NCBI GenBank assembly: GCA_007751255.1
Contig: CP036296.1
Location: 2,604,001 to 2,668,000 of the forward strand
Length of the DNA: 64,000 nt
Direction: 5' to 3'
Origin: Engelhardtia mirabilis
Lineage (GTDB): Bacteria > Planctomycetota > UBA1135 > GCA-002686595
A program made the position numbers and the translations under genes. Of the stretch, positions 1 through 8,091 are shown one piece after another. The notes under the pieces are model-generated. The model was not told where the DNA came from. It saw only the letters and a program-made list of their open reading frames with translations, and did not search any database. Every line of letters begins with the position of its first letter. Positions within the stretch are counted from its first letter, which is position 1.

Positions 1-131
1 CACCAGGACAGGCCGCGTCCGGCGAGGGAGTAGTCCGCGCGGTCGCGCTCGCCGCGCGAGGCGAGCAGCGAGACCGCCGCCACCAGGGCCAGGAAACCCA
101 CCAGCACCGCCAGGTCGAGGGTCGTCAGCAC
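1..131 (-). CDS. Sodium:solute symporter family protein, N-terminal fragment (runs off left edge)
   Basis: Only the first 43 codons lie in the window, starting at a GTG at 131. They encode one hydrophobic helix (TLDLAVLVGFLALVAAVSL, about residues 3-21), a charged loop and then DYSLAGRGLSW, which resembles the conserved first loop of sodium:solute symporters (family pattern: dYFLAGRsLpWW). The family imports sugars, sialic acid, amino acids or carboxylates with sodium across the inner membrane. It starts 2 bases after the stop of the Gfo/Idh/MocA gene and so is probably the last or a late gene of the operon beginning at 8002; a sugar-like substrate is inferred from that context. The family call rests on a short fragment. 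Confidence 0.6.
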   Translation of the reverse strand, partial: MLTTLDLAVLVGFLALVAAVSLLASRGERDRADYSLAGRGLSW

Positions 132-133
132 GA

Positions 134-1258
134 CTAGAGGAACTCCGGGAGGTCGGGGACGTCGAGCTCGAGATCGGAGAGGGTCAGGCCCTCGGGGAGC
201 TGGAAGTCCTGCGGCAGGGTCTCGTAGATGGCCTGGCGCCAATCGATCATCAGCCGGGCGATCACCGACGACTCGTCGTGGTCGACCAGCGGCCAGGTGG
301 GCCCGAGCCACTGGCCGGATCGGACGAGGTCGCGGAAGGCCAGGGCTTCGAGGGCGAAGCAGTCCAGGGGCGACGGAACCTCGCGGCGCTCCACGTGGCC
401 CTCGCGGTCGATCAGGATCGCGCCGACCAGGCCCCGCCTGCGACCTTCCGGCATGAAGGGGTGCTCGAGGGTCGCCGTGGCCCGGCTGCCCACGACTCGC
501 GCCGAACAGCCGCCGTCGCGGGTGATGGCGGCGCGCAGGTGGGCCTCGATCTCGCCGATGCGGACGGTCGCGCGCGCGTCGCCGATGACCATGGACGGGG
601 TCAGCTCGCCCTCCGCGGCGACCAAGGCGGCCGACTGGAGGATGTCCGACCCGCCGCCGGCCTCGGCTCGCGCGACGCCCAGGGCAAGCGAAAGGGGGTA
701 GCCGCCCACGTCGAGGATCGCCCCGCCGCCGAGGGCGAACTTGAACAGGCGGTGCTGCGGGTCGAAGGGGCAGTCGAAGGCGAACTCCGACTCGACGCGA
801 CGGATGGTGCCGAGCTCCCCCGCGCTGATCAGCTCGAACAGGGCCGCGACCTGCGGGTGGGTCCGGTACATCCAGCCCTCCATCAGCGCCACGCGCGTTC
901 GGCGTGCGTGCCGGATCAGGCCCGAGCACTTGCCCAAGGGCAGCACGAGCGGCTTCTCACACAGAACGTGGATGCCGCACTCCAGGGCCAGGCGCGCCGG
1001 CTGCAAGTGCTCGGTGTGGGGGGTCGCGATGTAGACCGCCTCCATCGGCGCGGCCGGGTCCTCGTCCATGAAGAACGCGAGCCTGTCGTCGAAGGCCCGG
1101 CCACCGAACTCGGCCGTGAAGTCCTCGAGCCGCTCACGACCGCGACCGAGCACCCGGGTGATCCGCGCCGCGCCGCTCTCGATGGCCGCGGCCGCGAAGA
1201 CCCGCGCGACCTGGCCGGGTCCGACGATCCCCAGGTTCAGGGGCGCCATGTCGCTCAC
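134..1258 (-). CDS. Gfo/Idh/MocA family NAD(P)-dependent oxidoreductase
   Basis: 374 residues, the usual length for the family, which oxidises or reduces sugars, inositols and related polyols in the cytoplasm. The N-terminal Rossmann fold has GIVGPGQVA (about residues 10-18), followed by YIATPHTEHL and then CEKPLVL (about 100-106), the EKP motif whose lysine is catalytic in the family. The C-terminal half is the usual alpha/beta substrate domain. The start is a GTG at 1258 in a GTGA overlap with the stop of the upstream gene, which suggests translational coupling; an ATG three codons later (1249) is the alternative. The symporter and XylR-type regulator nearby suggest a sugar-derived substrate, but the substrate cannot be read from the sequence. 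Confidence 0.9.
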   Translation of the reverse strand: MSDMAPLNLGIVGPGQVARVFAAAAIESGAARITRVLGRGRERLEDFTAEFGGRAFDDRLAFFMDEDPAAPMEAVYIATPHTEHLQPARLALECGIHVLCEKPLVLPLGKCSGLIRHARRTRVALMEGWMYRTHPQVAALFELISAGELGTIRRVESEFAFDCPFDPQHRLFKFALGGGAILDVGGYPLSLALGVARAEAGGGSDILQSAALVAAEGELTPSMVIGDARATVRIGEIEAHLRAAITRDGGCSARVVGSRATATLEHPFMPEGRRRGLVGAILIDREGHVERREVPSPLDCFALEALAFRDLVRSGQWLGPTWPLVDHDESSVIARLMIDWRQAIYETLPQDFQLPEGLTLSDLELDVPDLPEFL

Positions 1259-3546
1259 GGGGCGGCCTCCACGACGACGAGGTTGGAGAGTGCGTCGCCG
1301 AACAACTCGTGGTCCTCGAACTCCCAGACCAGCTCGCCCGCGGGGGTCAGCTCGACCGCCTGGGGTTGGCCCGGGCCCGCGTGGCAGTTGCCGACGAGCA
1401 GGTTCCCGCCGGACAGCTCCTGCAGCGCGGTGGTCCAGGCCAGGCGCACGCCGTACACGTCGTCCTGACCCAGGTGCCAGCGCAGGGAGCCGCTCGGCCG
1501 CACGCGCAAGAGGGACGAGCCGTTGCCGGTGGAGATCAGCGTGTCGCCGTCCGCCAGGCGCAGGGCGCAGAAGACCTGGTCGCCGTGGGCCTCGGGTCCG
1601 TGGCCGGGCGCGGGCTCGCGGTCGAAGAGCGGCACGTCGTACTCCCAGACCACCTGGCCGGTGCGGTCGTACTCACGCACGACACCGTCGCGCTCGTGGG
1701 CCACGAGGAAGGTGCCGGTGGGGGTCGGGCGCACCAGGCGCGTATCGCTGTGGACGCTGTGGCCGTCCAGGGTCAGCGGGAACTTGTCGACGATCTCGCC
1801 GGCCGCGTCGACGAACACCACGCGCCCGCGCCCGGACTCGGCCACCATCGTCGTGCCGTCCTCGAGCCGGCGGAAGGCGTGGACCTCCACCGGACCCTCG
1901 CCGCTGGCGGCCGCGTCGTACTGCCACAGCACCTCGTCCGTGGCCGTGTCGACCTCGAGCAGGTGGGTCCAACTGTCCTGGAACAGCACGCGGCCGTGCT
2001 CGCCGGTGGTCGCGCCGAGCCACTGGATGTCGTGCAGGTCGCGGATGGGGTGCTCCCACAGGAGCTCCGCGTGGCCGATGGCGACCTCGCGCAACAGGGC
2101 GATGCGGCCCGTCGACGCGTCGGCGGCCAGGACGCGGCGCACGGGGCGATCGGCCAGGGGAGCGCTCGGCAGACCGCCGTCGAAGCTGACCTGCAGGTCC
2201 TGGCGCTCGGCGGTCAGCTCGGCGACGTCCGCCGGCGTCAGCGCGGTGTCGAACAGCACGAGTTGCTCGAGCCGCTCCAGGCCCTCGATCGCCGGCAGGG
2301 CGAGGGACGTGACCCGCGTGGAATGCAGGTTGAGGTAGCGCAGGCGCGGCGCGCGAGCGGCAAGGGTCGCCACCTCCGCGTCGCCGGCGCTGGAGCGTTC
2401 CAGGTGCGCGCGGTCCAGGGCCGGGAGCTCGCCCAGGCCCGCGAGGCCCTCGCCGGCGAGGTCCAGCCCGGCGAGGCGCAGCTCGACCACGCGCTCGGCG
2501 ATGGGGGCCAGGGCGGCGAGGTTCGCGGCGTCGGGCGTGACGCCGGTGCCTCCCCAGTCGACTTCCAGCCGCCGCTCGGCAGCCGGTGCGCCGAGGTCGA
2601 TCACGAGGGCCGCGATGCGCGCGCCGCTCGCGAGGGCGACGTCCGCGACCGTCGACTCGGCCGCAGCGGCGAGGGCTCGGTTCGTCGAGAGCTCGGCCTC
2701 CACGTCGATCTCGGTCGCGCCGCGTTCGATCCAGCGCGCGAGCGCCGCGATCTCCGCCTCCGCCAGGGGCGCGCCGGTCGGCGGCATGGCGTCCTCGTCG
2801 TCTCGGGGCAGGGTCACGCGCTGGTAGATCGTCGAGCCGAGCGGAGCTCCGGGGCTGACCACCGACAGCAGCCCGTCGAGGAGGTCCAGGCGCAGGTCGC
2901 CCTTGGACTTCGACTCCCCGTGGCACTCGAAGCAGCGTCGCTCGAGGGCCCCGAGCACGAGCGTCGCATCGGCGCGGGCGGCGGTGCTGCCCTCGAACTC
3001 GCCGTCGGACGCCGCCAGCAGGCTGGCCGCGGAGCCGTCCGTGGCCGCAGGCTCGCGCGGCGGCCCGCCGAGCAGCACCGCCAGCACCGGCGGCGCCTTC
3101 TCGCTCAAGAACCTCGCACCGTGGGTCAACTCGCCCCCGTGGTGCCCCGCGATGACGGTCAAGCCTGCGCAGGCCACCAGGGCCACACGCCGCGCGACCG
3201 AGGACCACTCCGAGCGGCCGAACAGGTCGAGCAGCGCGACGAGGGTGGCGACAACGGCCACGGCGATGCCGAGCAGGCGGTGCTCGTCCACCAGCTCGCC
3301 GGCGTAATCGGCTTCGCGCCCGAGCAACCAACCGCTGCTCGCCGCGATCGCGGCCGAGAGGGCCAGGCCGACGATCACCAGCCGTCGCGGGACCGCGGCC
3401 GAGGCGCGGAAGGCGGAGACGGCTTCCAGCAGGAACGCTGCCGCCAAGAGACCGATCGGCAGGTGCAACAGCAGCGGGTGCAGGCGCCCGGCGAACTCCA
3501 GCCACTGCTCGGTCCCGAACACCTGCGCGGTGCCTTCGACGCTCAA
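1255..3546 (-). CDS. Membrane PSCyt1 haem protein with leucine-rich repeats and a C-terminal beta-propeller
   Basis: About 763 residues with an unusual domain order. Residues 20-135 hold about four hydrophobic helices opening with LHPLLLHLPIGLL, as in DUF2231-like membrane domains. A planctomycete cytochrome c-type motif CFECH lies at 205-209, followed by ESKSKGDLRLD (PSCyt1 type, covalent haem expected outside the cytoplasm). Leucine-rich repeat-like segments span about 310-430. From about 460 to the end, repeated blades such as VLWQYD, VVWEYD and LVWEFED resemble arylsulfotransferase or PQQ-like propellers. The start is uncertain: a TTG at 3546 overlaps the DUF1501 stop as TTGA, and a GTG at 3522 is the alternative. 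A link between electron transfer and periplasmic substrate handling is inference. Confidence 0.78.
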   Translation of the reverse strand: MSVEGTAQVFGTEQWLEFAGRLHPLLLHLPIGLLAAAFLLEAVSAFRASAAVPRRLVIVGLALSAAIAASSGWLLGREADYAGELVDEHRLLGIAVAVVATLVALLDLFGRSEWSSVARRVALVACAGLTVIAGHHGGELTHGARFLSEKAPPVLAVLLGGPPREPAATDGSAASLLAASDGEFEGSTAARADATLVLGALERRCFECHGESKSKGDLRLDLLDGLLSVVSPGAPLGSTIYQRVTLPRDDEDAMPPTGAPLAEAEIAALARWIERGATEIDVEAELSTNRALAAAAESTVADVALASGARIAALVIDLGAPAAERRLEVDWGGTGVTPDAANLAALAPIAERVVELRLAGLDLAGEGLAGLGELPALDRAHLERSSAGDAEVATLAARAPRLRYLNLHSTRVTSLALPAIEGLERLEQLVLFDTALTPADVAELTAERQDLQVSFDGGLPSAPLADRPVRRVLAADASTGRIALLREVAIGHAELLWEHPIRDLHDIQWLGATTGEHGRVLFQDSWTHLLEVDTATDEVLWQYDAAASGEGPVEVHAFRRLEDGTTMVAESGRGRVVFVDAAGEIVDKFPLTLDGHSVHSDTRLVRPTPTGTFLVAHERDGVVREYDRTGQVVWEYDVPLFDREPAPGHGPEAHGDQVFCALRLADGDTLISTGNGSSLLRVRPSGSLRWHLGQDDVYGVRLAWTTALQELSGGNLLVGNCHAGPGQPQAVELTPAGELVWEFEDHELFGDALSNLVVVEAAP

Positions 3547-5039
3547 GCCAGCACCTTGTGGATCGGCTCCGCGCCCTCGACGCCGACGAGCTTCTGGTCG
3601 AGCCCGCTGAAGAAGTAGGTCAGCCCGTTCGGGTCCAAGCCCATCAGGTGCAGGATCGTCGCGTGCAGGCGTTTCACGTGATAGCGGTCCTCGACCGCCT
3701 TCGAGCCCAGCTCGTCGGTCGCGCCGACGCTGGTCCCACCCTTCACGCCACCCCCGGCCATCCACATGGTGAAGCCCCACGAGTTGTGGTCGCGCCCGGT
3801 GCCCTCGGCGTACTCGGCCGTGGGTTGGCGCCCGAACTCGCCGCCCCAGACGACCAGGGTCTCGTCGAGCAGCCCGCGCCGCTCGAGGTCGACCAGCAGC
3901 GCCGCGATCGGCCGATCGGTGCGCCCCGCGTGGCGCGTGTGGTTGAACACCAGGTCCCCGTGGGCGTCCCAGTTGTCGTCGTTGTGGCCGCCGCCGGAGT
4001 AGATCTGGATGAAGCGCACGCCGCGCTCCACCAGGCGTCGCGCCAGCAGACACTTCGAACCGAAGTCGTGGGTGACCGGGTCGCCCAGGCCGAAGAGCTC
4101 GCGCGTCGCGGCACTCTCGGCGCTCAAGTCCACGGCTTCGGGCGCCGCAGACTGCATGCGGTAGGCCAGCTCGAACTGCTCCAACCGCGCCGCCAACTCG
4201 GGGTTTCCAGCGCGCGCCTGGGCGTGCAGCCCGTTCTCCTGGGCCAGGTGATCGAGGAGCAACCGCTGGGCGGCTGCGTCCATGCCCTGCGGGCGTTCGA
4301 GGGCCAAGATCGGGGCGCCTTGCGTCCGGATCTGGACCCCCTGCAAGGACGCCGGCATGTAGCCGCTGGTCCAGTTCTTCGCACCGCTGATCGGACCGCC
4401 GCTCTCGTCCAGCATCACCACGTAGCCCGGCAGGTCGCGGTTCAGCGTGCCCAGGCCGTAGTTGACCCAGGAGCCCAGGCTCGGGTGGCCGGAGATGATC
4501 CGGCCCGTGTTCATGTTCAAGAGCGCCGAGCCGTGGATCGGACTCTCGGCGTACATGCCGTGCAGGAAGGCGATCTTGTCGACCTGGGTACCGAGGCAGG
4601 GGAACAGGTCCGAGACCTGCTTGCCGCACTCGCCGTAGGGCCGGAAGCGCCAGCGCGGCGCGACCAGGCGCCCGCCGGGCCGCTTGCCCTGGCGGCCGAA
4701 GGTCGGCACGTCGACCGTGCGACCGTCGAGTCCGTAGAGGTGCGGCTTGTGGTCGAAGGTGTCGATCTGGCTCGGCCCGCCGTACATGAACAGGAAGATC
4801 ACGTGCTTGGCGCGCGCGATGCGCTCCGCGCTCATCGGACGCCCGGCGACGGGGTTCGCGCCCGAGCCGTCGGCCGCGCGGGCCTGGGCGCCGAGGAACT
4901 CCGAGCCGAGCATGCCGGTCAACGCCACGGCGCCGAAACCACCGGCGGTGTCCCAAAGGAACTGACGGCGCGAGGTGACGCAGGCGCGACCGTGGGGCGC
5001 AGCAGCGTCGCGAGAGGGCTGCGGTTCGTCGGCGTGCAT
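3543..5039 (-). CDS. DUF1501 domain protein, Tat-exported, sulfatase/phosphatase-like fold
   Basis: 498 residues. A twin-arginine signal is visible as SRRQFLWDTAGGFGAVAL (about residues 23-40), so the folded protein is probably exported by Tat. The body has the DUF1501 hallmarks YGGPSQIDTFDHKP, a central NDDNWDAHGDLVFNHTRH region and VVWGGEFGRQPTAEYAEGTG then GRDHNSWGFTMW. DUF1501 proteins are related to alkaline-phosphatase-superfamily hydrolases; the real reaction is unknown. The ATG overlaps the DUF1549/DUF1553 stop by one base (TGATG). In planctomycetes DUF1501 and DUF1549/DUF1553 genes are habitual neighbours, suggesting a two-protein periplasmic system, which this arrangement supports. 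Confidence 0.93.
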   Translation of the reverse strand: MHADEPQPSRDAAAPHGRACVTSRRQFLWDTAGGFGAVALTGMLGSEFLGAQARAADGSGANPVAGRPMSAERIARAKHVIFLFMYGGPSQIDTFDHKPHLYGLDGRTVDVPTFGRQGKRPGGRLVAPRWRFRPYGECGKQVSDLFPCLGTQVDKIAFLHGMYAESPIHGSALLNMNTGRIISGHPSLGSWVNYGLGTLNRDLPGYVVMLDESGGPISGAKNWTSGYMPASLQGVQIRTQGAPILALERPQGMDAAAQRLLLDHLAQENGLHAQARAGNPELAARLEQFELAYRMQSAAPEAVDLSAESAATRELFGLGDPVTHDFGSKCLLARRLVERGVRFIQIYSGGGHNDDNWDAHGDLVFNHTRHAGRTDRPIAALLVDLERRGLLDETLVVWGGEFGRQPTAEYAEGTGRDHNSWGFTMWMAGGGVKGGTSVGATDELGSKAVEDRYHVKRLHATILHLMGLDPNGLTYFFSGLDQKLVGVEGAEPIHKVLA

Positions 5040-8002
5040 CAGTCGAGCCAGAGGAACTCGTTGCGATTCATGAGCGCGAGGGCGAACAGCTCGAGGGCGC
5101 GTCGCTCGTCCAGGGCGTAGCCGTCGCGCAGATCGACCAAGAAGGCCTCCGCGCGCTCGACCTCACCGTCCAGGGGCGCGCGGCACAGGGCGCGTTCGAT
5201 GCCGAGGGAAAGGCGGGCGCGCGGATCGTCCGTAGCGGCGATCAGGGCCTCCGCGAGGGCGGCCGCACGCCCGTTCACGAACTCGCCGTTGAGGGTCAGG
5301 AGGGCCTGGGTCGGCACGTTGGTCGGAAAGCGCGCCGGGCAGGGCAGGTCGGGGTCGGGCTGGTCGTGGGCCGCCAGCAGCGGCTCGCGCAGGGAGCGCT
5401 TGACGTGCACGTAGAGGCTGCGCCGTGCGGCCTGGGCCGGGGTCGCCTGGCCCCAGGCCTCCGTGGGCCGCGAGGCGGTCGCCAGCACCTCGGCGGGTAG
5501 AGGCGGGAAGACGCTGGGACCGAAGCGCTCGGGCTCGAGCTCGCCGCTGACCGCGAGGGTCGCGTCGCGGAACTCCTCGGCCGTGAGTCGGCGCGGCTCG
5601 TAGCGCCAATAGAGGTCGTTCCGCGGATCGGCCGCCAGGGACGCGTCCGGACCGACGGTGGCCATGCGGTAGGTGCGGCTCTCCATCAGGTAGCGCTGCA
5701 GCGACTTCCTGGACCAGCCGCGCGCGATCAGCTCGCAGGCCAGGTGGTCGAGGAGCTGCGGGTGGGTCGGCAGGTCGCCCAGGCGGCCGAAGTCGCCGGA
5801 GGTGCGGCACAGGCCGCGGCCGAAGACCGACTGCCACAGGCGGTTGGCCTCCACCCGCGCGGCCAGGTGGGCGCCGCCGTCGAAGAGCCAGCCTGCGAGG
5901 GCGCGGCGGCGACCGCTCGACTCGGCCTCCAAGGAGACCTCGGGGAACGCGAGCGGGCCCGCGCCGGTTCGGGTGCCCACGGACCAGGCCCTCGGCGTCC
6001 CCGGTCCGACCTCGTCGCCGGGGGCGTGGACGCTGCCGCGCAGGTGCACGAATTGCGCCGGGGGCTCGCCGCCGCGCTCGTAGGCGACCTGGGCCGGGAA
6101 GGGCTCGGCCACCGGTGCGGTCAGCAGGGCCGCGCGTTCGTCGAGCGCGAGCTTGCAACGGCGCGCGAGGCCGTCGTCCGCGCGCTGGGGCAACAGGTTC
6201 TCGAGCGCCGCGAGGGTCGCCCCCTCCGCATCCCCGTCCCGCCCGGTGTCGAGGCCCGCGTCCAGGTACTGCCCGCCGGCGGTCTGGGTGCAGTCGAGCG
6301 CCAGCACGTTGCGCCCGACCACCAGGGCGGCGAGGGCGGTGTCGTCCAACTGGAACTCGCCGTAGTCCACGCGATAGCCCTCGCGGTGCAGCACGCGCTG
6401 GCCGTTGAGGAACACCGTCACGTCCTCGTCGTGGTGCAGGGCGAGGCGCAGAGCGGACGGGATCGCGTCCAGGCGGAAGGTCGTGCGCAGTTGGATGCGC
6501 GCGCTGTCCCAGACGGTTCCGACGCGGGCGCCGGGGGTTCCGACCGTGCCGAAACCGCCGGGGCCCTCGCTCCAGGTGCTGTCGTCGAAGGCCGGGTTGG
6601 TCCAGCCCTCGGTCGCTGAGCCGAAGTGGTAGCGCCAAGCGGCGCCGGCCCCCCGTGCGTCCGCGACCAGGACCTGACCGGCGCCGCCACTGGGCAGGCC
6701 GAAGTCGGCTGCGAACTGCTCGAGCTGCGCGTCGAGCTCCGCGACGCGCGCGTCGCGCTCGGCGGCCGTCGGCAGGAGCGCGGCGTCGGGAGCGCGGACG
6801 TCGCGCGTGGCTCCCGGACCCTGGCCCTGGCTGTAGCCACCCCCGCCGTAGCTGACCAGGCCGGCGAAGGTGGCGGTGAGCCCGTAGTACTCGCGCTGGC
6901 TGATCGGATCGGCCTTGTGGTCGTGACAGCGCGCGCAGCCCATGGTCGTGGCCATGAAGACCTGCGACGTGGTGTCGACGATGTCGGCGATCTCGTTCGC
7001 GAAGGCCTGCTCGGGATCGGCGGGCTCGTCGTCCCACACGCCCAGCCGGTAGAAGCCCGTGGCCAAGAGGGCCTCCGCGCGCGCCGCCGGGTCGTCGAGC
7101 TCGGTCGCGATCTCGTCGCCGGCCAACTGCAGCGCGGCGAAGCGGTCGTAGGGCAGGTCCGCATCGAACGCACGCACGACCCAGTCGCGATAGCGCCACA
7201 CGTTGCGCTTGGCCCCGTCGCGCTCGTAGCCGTTGGTCTCGCCGTAACGCACCAGATCCAGCCACTGCCGCGCCTGGTGCTCGCCGTAGTGGGGGCTCTC
7301 GAAGAGCTCGTCCAGGAGTCCGGACCAGGCGCGCTCGAAGCCGTCGGACTCGACCCGCTCGAGGAACCTCGCACGGTCGTCGGAGCTCGGCGGCAGGCCG
7401 GTCAGGTCGAAGGTCGCCCGGCGCAGGAGCGCCTCCGGCCTGGCCTGTTCGGCCGGGCGCAGGCCCCGCTCGTCCAGGCGGTGACCGATGAAGGCGTCGA
7501 TGGAGGACCGCGACCACTCCTGGTCGAGCACCTCGGGCACCACCGGCGGCACCAGCGGGTCGTAGGCCCACCAGGGATCGCTCGGCGCGGGCCCGTGGCG
7601 CTCCATCGGGTGGGCGTCGGGATCGGCCAGCTGGCCGGCCGCACCCTCGGGCCAGGTCGCGCCCGCGAGGACCCAGGCTTCGAGCAGGGCCCGGTCCGCC
7701 TCGGCCAGGGGCCCCGAGGGCGGCATGGCCAGGCTCGGATCGCCGTAGCCGATGACGCGCAGCAGCCGACTCGCGGCTGGGTCGTCGGCCTGCACCTGCG
7801 CTCCGCGAGCTCCGCCGAGGGCGAAGGTCGCCCCGTCCGCGAAGGACAGCCCGCTCTCGCGCTTGGCGCCCCCGTGGCACTCCAGGCAGTTGCGCTCGAT
7901 CACCGCGCGCACCGCGGCGAACCCGTGACCGTCGGCCTGGGCCGCCGAGGCCAGCGAGGGCGAGGCGAGGGCCGCAAGGAGGAGCGAGGGAATGGGCTGC
8001 AT
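5039..8002 (-). CDS. PSCyt1-DUF1549-DUF1553 protein with an inserted beta-sandwich domain
   Basis: 987 residues from the ATG at 8002; a longer open frame upstream lacks any signal and overlaps the divergent gene, so it was not used. A signal peptide (MQPIPSLLLAALASPSLASA) is followed by the haem motif CLECH at 39-43 (PSCyt1). DUF1549 starts near SSIDAFIGHRLDERGLRP (about 150) and ends near a second CxxCH, CARCHDHKADP. A probable galactose-binding-like sandwich (about 470-600, with FGSATEGWTNPAFDDSTW and VTVFLNGQRVL) is inserted before DUF1553, which ends in NRNEFLWLD. First gene of the minus operon and divergent from the XylR-type regulator. Function unknown; the family suggests periplasmic redox chemistry on a polymer or sugar. 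Confidence 0.93.
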   Translation of the reverse strand: MQPIPSLLLAALASPSLASAAQADGHGFAAVRAVIERNCLECHGGAKRESGLSFADGATFALGGARGAQVQADDPAASRLLRVIGYGDPSLAMPPSGPLAEADRALLEAWVLAGATWPEGAAGQLADPDAHPMERHGPAPSDPWWAYDPLVPPVVPEVLDQEWSRSSIDAFIGHRLDERGLRPAEQARPEALLRRATFDLTGLPPSSDDRARFLERVESDGFERAWSGLLDELFESPHYGEHQARQWLDLVRYGETNGYERDGAKRNVWRYRDWVVRAFDADLPYDRFAALQLAGDEIATELDDPAARAEALLATGFYRLGVWDDEPADPEQAFANEIADIVDTTSQVFMATTMGCARCHDHKADPISQREYYGLTATFAGLVSYGGGGYSQGQGPGATRDVRAPDAALLPTAAERDARVAELDAQLEQFAADFGLPSGGAGQVLVADARGAGAAWRYHFGSATEGWTNPAFDDSTWSEGPGGFGTVGTPGARVGTVWDSARIQLRTTFRLDAIPSALRLALHHDEDVTVFLNGQRVLHREGYRVDYGEFQLDDTALAALVVGRNVLALDCTQTAGGQYLDAGLDTGRDGDAEGATLAALENLLPQRADDGLARRCKLALDERAALLTAPVAEPFPAQVAYERGGEPPAQFVHLRGSVHAPGDEVGPGTPRAWSVGTRTGAGPLAFPEVSLEAESSGRRRALAGWLFDGGAHLAARVEANRLWQSVFGRGLCRTSGDFGRLGDLPTHPQLLDHLACELIARGWSRKSLQRYLMESRTYRMATVGPDASLAADPRNDLYWRYEPRRLTAEEFRDATLAVSGELEPERFGPSVFPPLPAEVLATASRPTEAWGQATPAQAARRSLYVHVKRSLREPLLAAHDQPDPDLPCPARFPTNVPTQALLTLNGEFVNGRAAALAEALIAATDDPRARLSLGIERALCRAPLDGEVERAEAFLVDLRDGYALDERRALELFALALMNRNEFLWLD

Positions 8003-8009
8003 GGATGGG

Positions 8010-8024
8010 GGAGAGCCGCTCTCC
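8010..8024. repeat. Perfect inverted repeat in the divergent control region
   Basis: GGAGAG-CCG-CTCTCC: a perfect 6-base inverted repeat with a 3-base centre, 8-22 bases upstream of the ATG at 8002. It could be an operator half for the divergent XylR-type regulator or a small hairpin in the operon leader; the sequence does not decide. Confidence 0.4.
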
Positions 8025-8034
8025 GGCGACCTTG

Positions 8035-8044
8035 ACGGTACTGT
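8035..8044. promoter_or_regulatory. Overlapping divergent -10-like elements between the PSD1 operon and the XylR-type gene
   Basis: The ten bases ACGGTACTGT read TACTGT on the plus strand (8039-8044) and TACCGT on the minus strand (8040-8035). Minus: start would fall near 8027, about 25 bases before the ATG at 8002. Plus: near 8051, about 40 bases before the ATG at 8092. No convincing -35 hexamer is visible, so this is a weak to moderate prediction. Confidence 0.35.
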
Positions 8045-8091
8045 GGGCGCCGCCCGCGCGGAACGTCCCCTTGGCCACTGACCCGGACCCC

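Noticed and set aside
3547-4956. N-terminal extension of the PSCyt1/propeller frame across the DUF1501 gene
   Set aside because: The extension is an Arg-rich shadow of DUF1501 in another frame; real similarity starts at the membrane domain after 3546.
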